A stretch of 64,000 nucleotides of DNA from DASUPK01 sp963743575. Lineage in GTDB: Bacteria > Actinomycetota > Thermoleophilia > Solirubrobacterales > 70-9. Shown here in pieces: positions 12,632-20,881 of this stretch. The stretch spans positions 248,001-312,000 of the forward strand of contig CAVUQC010000002.1 in NCBI GenBank assembly GCA_963743575.1, in the 5' to 3' direction. Numbering within the stretch: the stretch's first letter is position 1; every line of letters starts with the position of its first letter. The notes beneath the pieces are model-generated. The model ran no database searches. It worked only from the letters and a program-made list of their open reading frames with translations, and had not been told where the DNA came from. The position numbers and the translations under genes were made by a program.

Positions 12632-13819
12632 ATGGAAACGAGGGCCAGTGCAACGGTTGCCCAGAGCTCCGCGATGGAGTGGGTCCGCCTGCTCGCCGAT
12701 GAGATCGGGCCGCGCAGGCCCGCCGGATTGGCCGAGCGCCGCGCGGCGGAGCTGATCGCCGACCGTCTCTCCAAGCTGGGACTGAAGGTCGAACAGCGGA
12801 CCTTCGAGGGGTATTCGACCTTCGCGCTGCCGTACGGCACCGCCCTGGGGGTCGCTCTGCTTGGCATGCCCACGGCGGGAACACGGCCTCTGCTGGCCTC
12901 CGCGCTGGCGGCCACGGGCGCCGCTCTGACGTCCGCCGAGGATGGACTCGTCAACCGTCCCCTCACGCGTGCGTTCGCCAGGAACACGAGCCACAACCTG
13001 GTGACGACGATCGAGCCCACACGGGAGACCGCGCGGACGGTCTGCCTCGCCTGCCATCTCGACAGCTCGCGCAGCGGCCTGATGTTCCATCGGCGCTTCC
13101 TGCCGTTCCTCCATGCCTGGATCGGGACCCAGGCAGCGGCGTTTGCGATCGCGGTAGCCGGGCCGCTGGTTCGGCGGCTTCCCCTGGGCGGCCGGCTGCT
13201 CGCCGGCGCGTACGGCGTATTGATCGCCGGGCTCGGCATTTTGATCGAACGCGAGCTGCGCGGCGTCGACGTTCCCGGCGCGAACGACAACGCCAGCGGA
13301 GTGGCCGCCGTGGCGACACTGGCCGGCAAGCTCCAGGCGGAACCGCTCGCCACCACCCGGGTCGTCTGCCTGTTCACCGGCTGCGAGGAATCTGGACTGC
13401 TCGGCGCTGACGCCTTCGTCCGCGAGCTCGAGGCCTCCGAGGGGGATTGGCGCTCCTGGCTCTTCGTCAATTTCGACGGCGTCGCGGCCCCGGCCGCGCT
13501 TCACTTCCTCCGACAGGAGGGCGTCCTCCATAGGAGGCCTGCAGACGCCCACCTGGCGCGGCTGGCACAGGAGGTCTCGGAGCGGCGACCAGAGTTGGGC
13601 CTCGAGGGCACCAGCCACAACGCCGGTCTCACCTACGACACGACTCCCGTGCTTGTACGGGGTGGACGCGCGATCACCCTCAGCGCCCAGGACGCGACGA
13701 TCCCCAACTACCACTCGCCGGCGGACACGGTGGAGAACCTGGATCCGCCGACGCTGGACCGCGCAATCGAGGTCGGCCGCGAGCTGCTCGCCGCGATCGA
13801 CCGCGGCGAAGCGGACTAG
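12632..13819 (+). CDS. M28-family zinc metallopeptidase with internal membrane segments
   Basis: A 395-residue peptidase of the M28 (aminopeptidase Y/S) family. The five di-zinc ligands are visible in order: His142 in CHLDSS, Asp219 in GANDNASG, Glu252-253 in CEESGLLGA, Asp282 in NFDGV, and the His of NYHSPADT near 350. Between the first His and the Asp is a hydrophobic stretch (about 160-205) able to form one or two membrane helices, which is unusual inside this fold and suggests a membrane-tethered enzyme. It starts 28 bases after the rRNA terminator. Its stop codon lies inside the first unit of a tandem repeat. Substrate unknown. Confidence 0.87.
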   Translation: METRASATVAQSSAMEWVRLLADEIGPRRPAGLAERRAAELIADRLSKLGLKVEQRTFEGYSTFALPYGTALGVALLGMPTAGTRPLLASALAATGAALTSAEDGLVNRPLTRAFARNTSHNLVTTIEPTRETARTVCLACHLDSSRSGLMFHRRFLPFLHAWIGTQAAAFAIAVAGPLVRRLPLGGRLLAGAYGVLIAGLGILIERELRGVDVPGANDNASGVAAVATLAGKLQAEPLATTRVVCLFTGCEESGLLGADAFVRELEASEGDWRSWLFVNFDGVAAPAALHFLRQEGVLHRRPADAHLARLAQEVSERRPELGLEGTSHNAGLTYDTTPVLVRGGRAITLSAQDATIPNYHSPADTVENLDPPTLDRAIEVGRELLAAIDRGEAD

Positions 13820-13909
13820 GCGGCGCGGACGCGAAGCGGAGCAGCCGCCGCCTGATGCTAGGCGGCGCGGACGCGAAGCGGAGCAGCCGCCGCCTGGTGC
13901 TAGGCGGCG
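13816..13909 (+). repeat. 42-bp tandem repeat, two full copies and a partial third
   Basis: Units 13816-13857 and 13858-13899 differ by one base (CCTGATG versus CCTGGTG) and a third copy breaks off after about 10 bases. Each unit contains an inverted repeat (AGGCGGC with GCCGCC) around a purine-rich centre. The first unit includes the peptidase stop codon. Confidence 0.85.
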
Positions 13910-14100
13910 ACGCGGTCCTGCACGCCGGCACGATCGTGCAGGTGGTGCGGAGCGCCGGAAGCGAGCCGGATCGGCCGCGCCTCGCACTCGCGGACTGGCT
14001 CGGGTTCGATCCCGTACTCGCCGAGCGTCGCGAAGTCGATCATCAGATCGGCCGCGTCCAGCAGCCGTTCCCTTATGTCAATGAGCTTTCCCATGGGCAT
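13900..14100 (-). CDS. Small protein of unknown function
   Basis: A 66-residue frame beginning MPMGKLIDIRERLLDAAD and ending at a TAG inside the 42-bp repeat. The first half reads as an amphipathic helix, (L/I)-rich with alternating charges, and third codon positions are GC-rich. No Shine-Dalgarno sequence is obvious and the frame stays open further upstream, so the start is uncertain. It would be convergent with the peptidase gene. No family recognised; it may be a chance open frame. Confidence 0.33.
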   Translation of the reverse strand: MPMGKLIDIRERLLDAADLMIDFATLGEYGIEPEPVRECEARPIRLASGAPHHLHDRAGVQDRVAA

Positions 14101-14207
14101 GAAGTTATGGACGGGCTCGGACGGAACCCGTTCATTTGCAGGGGAACTTGCAGCGCTCCCGCGGGCGGATATGTTGCGGCCCACAACGACCCGGAAAGAG
14201 GCCCTGG

Positions 14208-14714
14208 ATGCCCCTCGCAGTCACCAACGTCGAGTTCTCGATCTTCCTGCACATCACCGCGGTCGTCGTCGGCTTCGGCTCGACCTTCTCCGAGTCCGTG
14301 ATGTTCCCGGTGGCGATGAAGTCGAGCGCTCGGAACCTTCCGTATGTGCACCGGCTGCAGCTCGTCCTCAACCAGTTCTTCGCGATTCCCGCGGCGATCG
14401 TCGTGGCGATCACCGGCGTCTACCAGGTGGACAAGTTCAACTTCGACTACGGGAACTTCTGGCTGAGCGCGACGATCACGATTCTGGTGGTGGTCTTCCT
14501 GGTGAACATCTTCTTCTTCATCCCTACCGACCGGAAGCTCCTGCCGATCATCGAGAAGGCGATCGCAGACGCGGGCGACAAGGAGTTGACGCTCTCGGAC
14601 CTGCCGCAGACGTATCAGCGCCTGGGCAGGGCAGAGGGAATCGTCGGATCGATCATGGGGATCCTGCTGATCGCGGCGATCTTCTTCATGGTCGCCAAGC
14701 CCGGGCTGGGCTAG
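14208..14714 (+). CDS. DUF2269-like integral membrane protein
   Basis: A 168-residue protein with four strongly hydrophobic segments (about residues 7-28, 50-72, 85-105 and 143-165). It has a short polar loop PTDRKLLPIIEKA between helices three and four. The pattern fits the DUF2269 group of predicted four-helix membrane proteins, whose function is not known. The ATG at 14208 follows a GGAAAGAGG Shine-Dalgarno-like stretch; the upstream in-frame extension looks non-coding. The next gene starts two bases after the stop, so the two are probably cotranscribed. Confidence 0.8.
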   Translation: MPLAVTNVEFSIFLHITAVVVGFGSTFSESVMFPVAMKSSARNLPYVHRLQLVLNQFFAIPAAIVVAITGVYQVDKFNFDYGNFWLSATITILVVVFLVNIFFFIPTDRKLLPIIEKAIADAGDKELTLSDLPQTYQRLGRAEGIVGSIMGILLIAAIFFMVAKPGLG

Positions 14715-14716
14715 CG

Positions 14717-15268
14717 GTGACCGACACGGTGCTGGTGGTCCATAGCTCCGGGCCCCAGGGCCGCGGCGAGGGCAGCGAGCCGTTCGTCCGCCGCCTGCGA
14801 GAGGAGCTGGGAGGCGAATTCGAGGTCCTTCTACCGGTGATGCCGGGCACCGAGGACGAGCCGCACTACGAGATATGGCGAGATCGCCTCTCTGGGGAGC
14901 TCGACCCCCTCGAGGGCAAGGTGATCGTCTTCGGCCACTCTCTCGGTGGCTCGGTCGCGCTCAAGTACTGCGCGGAGGTCGGCTTCGACAGGAAGATCGC
15001 GGGCCTGATCACCGCCGCCGCTCCGTACTGGGGAACAAGCGACTGGGAGAAGGAATGGGCACTGCCCGAGGGCTGGCCGGTGCAGGGCCACGAGTTGCCG
15101 CCGACGGTGCTCTTTCACAGCCGGGACGACGAGGAGATCCCGTTCGCCAGCCTGGAGCGGTATGCCGAGAGGCTTCCGGAGGCTCAAACTCACGCCCTCG
15201 ACGGCTACGGCCACCTGTACGACAGGGGAGACCTCTCTCCGATCGTCGCGGCGGTCCGCTCTCTCTAA
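14717..15268 (+). CDS. Small alpha/beta hydrolase (RBBP9/YdeN-like)
   Basis: A 183-residue soluble protein starting on GTG two bases after the upstream stop. It shows the nucleophile elbow GHSLGGS, a C-terminal acid in SRDDEEIPF and the catalytic His in GYGHLYDRG, all expected for a serine hydrolase. The small size and absence of a lid domain resemble the RBBP9/YdeN group. The stop overlaps the convergent dnaE2 stop by three to four bases. Substrate unknown. Confidence 0.85.
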   Translation: MTDTVLVVHSSGPQGRGEGSEPFVRRLREELGGEFEVLLPVMPGTEDEPHYEIWRDRLSGELDPLEGKVIVFGHSLGGSVALKYCAEVGFDRKIAGLITAAAPYWGTSDWEKEWALPEGWPVQGHELPPTVLFHSRDDEEIPFASLERYAERLPEAQTHALDGYGHLYDRGDLSPIVAAVRSL

Positions 15269-18200
15269 CGCCCGCGGCGCCCGAAGCTGTGCGGAGCCGG
15301 AAGGGACGCCGCGAGCTCCGCCATGGCGGCCTCGCGTACACCGTCGAAGCCGCGCTTGGAGAGACCGACAGCCGATGGGCCGGCCATGGCGGGTTCGCGC
15401 ACCGGGTCCGCACCGGTCTCCTTGTGCACCGGTGGTTCCAGCTCCCTGATCCGCGGCGGCGGCAGCTCATCTGTGCTGAGACGGTCGATGCGGCTGACCA
15501 GGACGTTGGTCGTGCCCTCGCGGTGCTCGAGCTTGCCCGCGGCGAGGACGAAGCCGGAGGTCCTCACCGCCAGGCGGCAGCGCTCGACGACCGGGGGAGG
15601 GACGATCAGGTTGATCGTGCCCCGCTCGTCCTCGAGCAGCATGAAGACGACGCCGTTGGCGGTCGCCGGACGCTGGCGGGCGACCACCATCCCGGCCACG
15701 CTCACCCTGGCGCCGTCCCGCGTGCGCCCAAGGTCCTCGCTGCTGAGCACCTCGGAGGACAGGGTGCGCCTGATCAGCTCCATCGGATGCTTCCCCAGCG
15801 TCATCCCGGTGGTCCGGTAGTCGGCCACGATCCTCTCCCAGGGCCCGAGCTGGGGCAGCGGCGGGATCGGAGATCCATCGAGCGGCAGGGCCAGCTGCGC
15901 CCCGTCTTCGCCGCGGCTGGCGTGAGCCGAGCCACCCACTTCCCAGAGGGCGGGGCGCCGCAACTCGTCATCGGGATCAACCAACCCTGGGGTCAGACCC
16001 CTTAATGAAGGTGCCTGACCCCGCTTGGGTTGGACCAGGACGTCGCAGGCGCCCGACCAGGCGAGGCGCTGCAGGGCGGCTACGCCCGCGCCCGAGCGCC
16101 CGGCCAGGTCCGAGATGCTCCGGTACGAGCCGCCGCGGCGGCGCTCGTCGATCACGGCGCCGGCATCGATCTCGGCCACCTCCGCGACGTACCCGAGGCC
16201 GATCCGGACCGGCGGGTTGCCCTCCGCGCCCGCGGCCGCGCCCGTCGTCTCCACGCGGCAATCCAGCTCGCTGACGTTGACGTCCGGGGGGAGGATCTCG
16301 AGGCCGCGCCGCTGCGCCTCGTGGACCAGCGCGTCCGGCGGATAGAAGCCCATCGGCTGCTCGTTGAGCAGCGCGCAGAGGAGCTCCGGCCCGTAGTGGA
16401 CCCGCAGCCACATCGACTGGTAGGCGAGCAGGCCGAACGCGGCCGAGTGGGACTTGGGGAAGCCGAAGCCGGAGAAGCCCTCGATCTGACCGAAGACCCG
16501 CTCAGCGACCTCGCGCGAGACCCCGCGCCCGATCGCGCCCTCGATGAACCGCACGCGGTAGCGCTCCATCGCCGCCTGGGAGCGCTTGCGGCTCATCGCG
16601 CGCCGCAACCCCTCCGCCTCGCCGACCGAGAAGCCGGCCAGCGCCATCGCCACCTCGAGCACCTGGTCCTGGAAGACGATCGCCCCCAGGGTGTACTTCA
16701 GGGCCGGCTCGAGCGAGGGGTGCTCGTAGGGAACCTCGTAGGCGGGGTCCGCCCGCAGGCGCTTGCGCCGCTCGATGTAGGGGTGGACGGCGCCGCCCTG
16801 GATCGGGCCGGGCCGCACCAGCGCCACCTGCACGGTCAGGTCGTCGAGATCCTCCGGCAGGGTGCGAGGCAGCATCTGCATCTGCGCCCGGCTCTCGATC
16901 TGGAAGACCCCGGTGGTCTCCGCCCGCTGGATCGCCGACCAAACCTCGTCGTCGTCGAGCGGGACGTGAGAGAGGTCGATCCTCTCATCGCGGGTACGTG
17001 CGATCTCGTCGACGCAGCGCTCGACCGCGGAGAGCATCCCGAGCCCGAGCAGGTCGATCTTCAGGAAGCCCGCATCCGCGCATGAGTCCTTGTCCCATTG
17101 CGCGATCTGGCGCCCCTCCATCGCCGCGGGCTGCACGGGACAGAGCTCGATCAGCGGAGTGGTCGAGATCACCATGCCGCCGGGATGCTGGGAGATGTGG
17201 CGGGGAAGACCCGCGATCTCCGGCAGCAGTTCGGCGAGGGCGCGCCAGCGGGGTGAGCGGGCACGCAGCTTGCCGAGCGTCTCCTCCATCCGGGTCCAGG
17301 CGTCGCGGCTCGCCTCGTAGACGTCCACGGCGCGAGCGAAGCGCTCGACCTCACCGAGCGGGAGACCCAGCGCCTTGCCGAGGTCCCGGATCGCGCCGCG
17401 CGCCCGGTAGGTGGCGAAGGAGGCGACCAGCGCCGAGCGCTCCGAGCCGTAGCGCTCGTGCACCCGCGGGATCAGCTTCTCGCGGATGTCGCGGGGGAAG
17501 TCGAGGTCGATGTCGGGGACCTCGGTGAGCTCCTCGTTCAGGAAGCGGCCCAGGAAGAGGTCGTTCTCGACCGGGTCGATGTGGGAGAGGCCCGTCAGGT
17601 AGCAGACCAGCGAGCTGACGCTGGAGCCACGCCCGCGCCCCGGCGGCAGCAGTCGCCGCGCGGACTCCGGGCCCCGCACCTCGGCCGCGACCTCGCGGGC
17701 CAGCTCCAGCATGTCCTGGTGGAGGAGGAAGAAGCCCGAGAGCCGCAGCTTCCTGATCAGCGCCAGCTCCTCCTCGAGGCGCCGCTCGGCCTCGGCGCGG
17801 TGCGCGGTCCCCTCGTAGCGGTGGACCAGGCGGATCCGGCAGAGCTCGGCCAGGCGGCGGTCAGCGCCCGCATCCTCGGCGCCGGGGTAGCTGTAGCCGA
17901 TCTCCTTGGTCAGGTCGAAGCGCAGGCGCTCGGCCAAGCACTCCGCTTCGGCGACTGCCTCGGGGTGATCTCGGAAGCGCGCCGCTGCCCGCTCTCCGGA
18001 GAGCAGGAGGGAGGCGGAGTTTCCGCGGCGCAGCCCCTCGGTCTCGTCCAGCGTCGCTCCCAGCCGCACCGCCACCATCGCGTCCTGGAGGGGAAGGCGC
18101 GAGCGCACGTGGGCATGCGCATCGCCGGTCGCGACCGCGGGAACACCGAGCCGCTCCGCCAGCGAGACGAGCCAGCGGTTCCGAGAGCGGTCATGCCGCC

Positions 18201-18738
18201 AGAGCGGCCGCTGCAGCTCGATCCGGAAGTGGTCCGGGCCGAAGGCCCGCAGCAGGCGTTCGGCCATCTGCGTGGCGCCCGCCGGATCGCCGCGCTCCCA
18301 GCTGCCGGCCACGGCGCCGTCGCGAGCGCAGCCCGAGAGGCAGACCAGTCCCTCGGTGTGGTGCTCGAGCTCGTCGATCTCGATCGAAGGTGGGAGTGCC
18401 TCTCTGATCCCGGGACCCTCGCGAGTACAGCGGTGCGCTCCCGTGATCAGCCGGCAGAGGCTCGCCCAGCCCCGCGCGCTCTCCACCAGGAGGGTGACGT
18501 GGACGGGACGCGGCAGCCGCCGCGGCACCTCGACCGTCAGCTCGCAGCCGATGATCGGGCGGATGCCGACCCCCTTGCAGGCATGCGCGAACTCCATCGC
18601 CCCGCAGACGTTGTCGTGGTCGGTCAGCGCGAGAGCCTCAAGACCGAGCTCGGCCGCCGTCGACGCCAGCTCGGCCGGGTCCGATGCTCCGTCCAGGAAG
18701 GAGTAGGCCGAATGGCAGTGGAGCTCGACCCAGGACAT
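15265..18738 (-). CDS. dnaE2: Error-prone DNA polymerase III alpha subunit (DnaE2/ImuC)
   Basis: Translesion polymerase that acts with ImuB in SOS mutagenesis. The 1,157-residue protein begins MSWVELHCHSAYSFLDGASD (PHP domain). The catalytic Asp motif PDIDLDF follows in the palm, then helix-hairpin-helix and OB-fold regions; length and N-terminus match DnaE2 rather than replicative DnaE1. The frame is open upstream, but the ATG at 18738 overlaps the preceding stop (TGATG). Around residues 906-917 the frame carries a palindromic repeat-derived insert (see 15989-16022). It is the last gene of the LexA-boxed operon and is convergent with the hydrolase. Confidence 0.94.
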   Translation of the reverse strand: MSWVELHCHSAYSFLDGASDPAELASTAAELGLEALALTDHDNVCGAMEFAHACKGVGIRPIIGCELTVEVPRRLPRPVHVTLLVESARGWASLCRLITGAHRCTREGPGIREALPPSIEIDELEHHTEGLVCLSGCARDGAVAGSWERGDPAGATQMAERLLRAFGPDHFRIELQRPLWRHDRSRNRWLVSLAERLGVPAVATGDAHAHVRSRLPLQDAMVAVRLGATLDETEGLRRGNSASLLLSGERAAARFRDHPEAVAEAECLAERLRFDLTKEIGYSYPGAEDAGADRRLAELCRIRLVHRYEGTAHRAEAERRLEEELALIRKLRLSGFFLLHQDMLELAREVAAEVRGPESARRLLPPGRGRGSSVSSLVCYLTGLSHIDPVENDLFLGRFLNEELTEVPDIDLDFPRDIREKLIPRVHERYGSERSALVASFATYRARGAIRDLGKALGLPLGEVERFARAVDVYEASRDAWTRMEETLGKLRARSPRWRALAELLPEIAGLPRHISQHPGGMVISTTPLIELCPVQPAAMEGRQIAQWDKDSCADAGFLKIDLLGLGMLSAVERCVDEIARTRDERIDLSHVPLDDDEVWSAIQRAETTGVFQIESRAQMQMLPRTLPEDLDDLTVQVALVRPGPIQGGAVHPYIERRKRLRADPAYEVPYEHPSLEPALKYTLGAIVFQDQVLEVAMALAGFSVGEAEGLRRAMSRKRSQAAMERYRVRFIEGAIGRGVSREVAERVFGQIEGFSGFGFPKSHSAAFGLLAYQSMWLRVHYGPELLCALLNEQPMGFYPPDALVHEAQRRGLEILPPDVNVSELDCRVETTGAAAGAEGNPPVRIGLGYVAEVAEIDAGAVIDERRRGGSYRSISDLAGRSGAGVAALQRLAWSGACDVLVQPKRGQAPSLRGLTPGLVDPDDELRRPALWEVGGSAHASRGEDGAQLALPLDGSPIPPLPQLGPWERIVADYRTTGMTLGKHPMELIRRTLSSEVLSSEDLGRTRDGARVSVAGMVVARQRPATANGVVFMLLEDERGTINLIVPPPVVERCRLAVRTSGFVLAAGKLEHREGTTNVLVSRIDRLSTDELPPPRIRELEPPVHKETGADPVREPAMAGPSAVGLSKRGFDGVREAAMAELAASLPAPHSFGRRGR
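15989..16022. repeat. REP-like palindrome inside the dnaE2 coding sequence
   Basis: GGGGTCAG (15989-15996) and CTGACCCC (16015-16022) are perfect inverted arms around an A/T-richer core containing TTAATGAAGG; GGGGTCAGACCCC is itself a nested palindrome. It is read through in frame as about 11 residues between the polymerase's C-terminal domains. The arms match the repeats upstream of rpsB. Confidence 0.7.
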
Positions 18739-18983
18739 CAATCCCGCTGGCGGAACCAGCGCCCAGAGTCCTGCTCGTAGAAGACGACGACGTCCGAGCC
18801 GTCCTCCAGGACCACCTCGAAATATCGCCTTTGCAGGGGTTTCTGGGTCCACCAGCCATCCTCCACCAGCCACTCCTCCCGGATCGACTCGACGGCGAGC
18901 CGGCCGACCGCTTGAGGGGAGCCGTCCGCGCCGGCCTGCACCGGGACCGGCCAGGGCTTGTTGACGCGCCCGGGGCGCATCAC
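18738..18983 (-). CDS. DUF6504-like small protein of the mutagenesis operon
   Basis: An 81-residue protein between imuB and dnaE2, overlapping both (GTGA at its start, TGATG at its end), so translation is probably coupled. The C-terminal half has closely spaced Trp and aromatic residues (EEWLVEDGWW, RRYFEVVLED, YEQDSGRWFRQRD). This is the pattern I associate with the DUF6504 proteins found beside Y-family polymerase genes in actinobacteria. It has no RecA-like motif, so it is not an ImuA. Role inferred from context: accessory factor of ImuB/DnaE2. GTG 18983 or ATG 18980 may be the start. Confidence 0.75.
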   Translation of the reverse strand: MMRPGRVNKPWPVPVQAGADGSPQAVGRLAVESIREEWLVEDGWWTQKPLQRRYFEVVLEDGSDVVVFYEQDSGRWFRQRD

Positions 18984-20158
18984 GGCTCTTCGGGGAAGGG
19001 CATGAGCACCTCGCGGCGTTCCGGCACCCTCGATTCCGGATCGACCTCGAGCACCCGCATCAGCGAGTCCGCGCCCGCGGCGGAGCGCGTCTGCCGGACC
19101 GCCTCCGAGATGCGCCTGTGCCGCTCCTCGTCTGGGCTGGACAGGGAGAGCTGCTCGCCGGTCTCGGGTCCGAGAGCCAGCGCCTCCAGCCTCAGCGTCG
19201 CCGCCGGAGCCGGCAGCTGGGCGAGGTGGGGGAGGAGGGCATCCGCGAGCCGGGCTCGGTCCGCGCTCGCACGGCGCAGCGCCACCTGGCGCCGCCAGCC
19301 ACCGCCTGCCGCCAGCCGAGCGGAGAGGCTGATCGTCCGCAGCGTCCTTCCGCGCCTGCCGACGTGGGCGAGCAGGCGGGAGACGAGCAGCTCGAGCGAT
19401 CTCTCCAGTTGTTGGCCGGAGACGGCCTCGGGCAGCTCCAGCTCGACGGCGAGCGGCTCCCGCACCGACCTCGGGCGCAGGGGATCGTCCTCGCCGCGGG
19501 CCAGCCGACGCGCGCGCAGACCGAGCCGCCCGAAGCGGTCGGCGACCGCATCTCGCGGCAGTCCGGCGAGCCGGCCGAGGGTGGAGATCCCGAGCCGCTC
19601 CAGCTCGTTGGGGAGATCGTCGGCCTCCTCGCTGCCGAGACGGCCACAGAGGAGCGAGACCGGCAGCGGCCCGAGGAACTTGCCTGCCTTCCCATCCGGA
19701 ACGATGCCGCCCGAGCTCGAGGCGGCGACGTATGCGCAGAAGCGCACCGGCCCGGCACCGAGCCGCACCGAGCCGAGTTCCTCGCGGGCCCGCTTCAGCA
19801 CCCCCCGGATCCCTCCCCAGAGCCGACTCAGGCCGCCGGCTTCGAAGAACGCCTCGCCGGCGCGGCCAGACTCGACCTGTGCTCCGATTCCCTCCAGGCG
19901 CCGCAGTGCCTCCTCCCAGCCGCGCTCCGCCCGCTCGGGATCTGGGGCCACCAGGGACAGCTCGGGGCAGCGCGAGAGCGCCTCGCCCATCCTCATCCCC
20001 GCCCGCAGGCCGAAGCGCTCCGCCGCCTCCGTGACCTCGCCGATCAGCTGCGCGGCGCCCGGCTCAGGCGCCAGGGCGGCGGGGCGCTCCATGACCCCCC
20101 GGTCGCTGACAGCCGCGATCAATCGGAAGCGGGGGACCAGGGCACAGGTGACGGGCAT
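18980..20158 (-). CDS. imuB: Y-family DNA polymerase-like protein ImuB
   Basis: ImuB proteins are inactive Y-family polymerase relatives that link DnaE2 to the beta clamp. The 392-residue protein begins MPVTCALVPRFRLIAAV. It has the GLRAGMRMGEALSRCPEL segment typical of the Y-family fingers/palm, and a helix-hairpin-helix-like stretch (LERLGISTLGRLAGLP). A little-finger-like C-terminal domain follows. Typical catalytic acidic triplets are not evident, as in other ImuB. The start at 20158 is chosen by N-terminal similarity; an in-frame ATG at 20194 would put the LexA box inside the gene. First gene of the imuB-DUF6504-dnaE2 operon. Confidence 0.88.
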   Translation of the reverse strand: MPVTCALVPRFRLIAAVSDRGVMERPAALAPEPGAAQLIGEVTEAAERFGLRAGMRMGEALSRCPELSLVAPDPERAERGWEEALRRLEGIGAQVESGRAGEAFFEAGGLSRLWGGIRGVLKRAREELGSVRLGAGPVRFCAYVAASSSGGIVPDGKAGKFLGPLPVSLLCGRLGSEEADDLPNELERLGISTLGRLAGLPRDAVADRFGRLGLRARRLARGEDDPLRPRSVREPLAVELELPEAVSGQQLERSLELLVSRLLAHVGRRGRTLRTISLSARLAAGGGWRRQVALRRASADRARLADALLPHLAQLPAPAATLRLEALALGPETGEQLSLSSPDEERHRRISEAVRQTRSAAGADSLMRVLEVDPESRVPERREVLMPFPEEP

Positions 20159-20172
20159 CGAACGTATGTTCG
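20159..20172 (-). promoter_or_regulatory. LexA (SOS) box at the imuB start
   Basis: CGAAC-GTAT-GTTCG is a perfect inverted repeat with a four-base centre, matching the actinobacterial/Gram-positive LexA operator (GAAC-N4-GTTC core). It ends directly before the imuB ATG, so LexA would cover the ribosome-binding or start region. A TTGACT about 30 bases further upstream (minus strand) may be the -35 element. The position suggests a very short or leaderless mRNA. Confidence 0.88.
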
Positions 20173-20211
20173 TATACCAGCCCGGATCAGTCAAGGGACT
20201 AATCTCAGTCG

Positions 20212-20406
20212 ATGCCGAAGAAAGAGCCGACCACCGAGGAGCTGCGGCTGGCCCAGCAGGAGCGTGCCACGGGTGAGCACGAGGCGATTCCCGATTCGAT
20301 CACCCCGGAGGAGGAGCTCCAGCATCGCCGCCGTGCAGACAAGTCCGCCTATCTCGAGCGGAAGCTGGCCGAGCGCCAGCGCTCGGAGCGGCAAGATCAG
20401 GATTAG
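20212..20406 (+). CDS. Small charged protein of unknown function
   Basis: A 64-residue, very hydrophilic protein (MPKKEPTTEELRLAQQERAT at the start), rich in Glu, Arg and Gln and likely helical throughout; no membrane segment or known motif. It lies divergent from imuB with only 53 bases between starts, and the following lipoprotein gene overlaps its end. Composition and GC-rich third positions support coding. Function unknown; possible SOS coregulation is speculation from the shared intergenic region. Confidence 0.6.
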   Translation: MPKKEPTTEELRLAQQERATGEHEAIPDSITPEEELQHRRRADKSAYLERKLAERQRSERQDQD

Positions 20407-20881
20407 AGCGCTCGGCGCCCTGTGCCTCGCCGCGGCGGTGCTCGCCGGCTGCGGGTCCTCATCCTCGAAGGAGTCGTCGACGACCGTCGCCGGAAACGCG
20501 AACGCCGACGCGGTGCAGGTGATCCGGAGCTGGGCCGACGAGCTGCGCGCTGGGGACGTCTCGGCAGCGAGCGACAGGTTCTCGATCCCGACCGTGGTTC
20601 AGAACGGAACGGCGCCGCTTACTCTCACGACCCGCCAGGCGATCGAGGCCTTCAACCAGTCGCTGCCCTGCGGGGCGAGGCTGACAGCGGCGACCACCTC
20701 GGGCAGGTACACCGTCGCCACCTTCGTCCTCACGGAGCGCCCGGGCCCGGGCCGATGCGGGAGCGGTGTGGGCGATGCGGCCAAGACCGCCTTCGTGATC
20801 CACAGCGGTCACATCGTCGAGTGGCGGCGGGTGGTCGATACCGAGCCGACCGGCCCCACCAGCACCGAACCGGTCATCTGA
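20333..20881 (+). CDS. Predicted lipoprotein with NTF2-like domain
   Basis: Exported lipoprotein: a positively charged KIRIR stretch, a hydrophobic core and a lipobox LAGC followed by Ser-rich linker. The mature part of about 145 residues begins with DAVQVIRSWADELRAGDVSAA. That helix and the later sheet-rich part resemble SnoaL/NTF2-like folds. The start is uncertain. GTG at 20333 gives a 40-residue leader; a non-canonical ATC at 20396, seven bases after GGAG, would give a textbook 19-residue signal. Either way it overlaps the upstream gene. The stop overlaps the convergent dehydrogenase stop. Ligand unknown. Confidence 0.7.
   Translation: MQTSPPISSGSWPSASARSGKIRIRALGALCLAAAVLAGCGSSSSKESSTTVAGNANADAVQVIRSWADELRAGDVSAASDRFSIPTVVQNGTAPLTLTTRQAIEAFNQSLPCGARLTAATTSGRYTVATFVLTERPGPGRCGSGVGDAAKTAFVIHSGHIVEWRRVVDTEPTGPTSTEPVI

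Noticed and set aside
13816..13909. Start of a CRISPR array
   Set aside because: The units are directly abutting, with no spacers, and only two copies exist.
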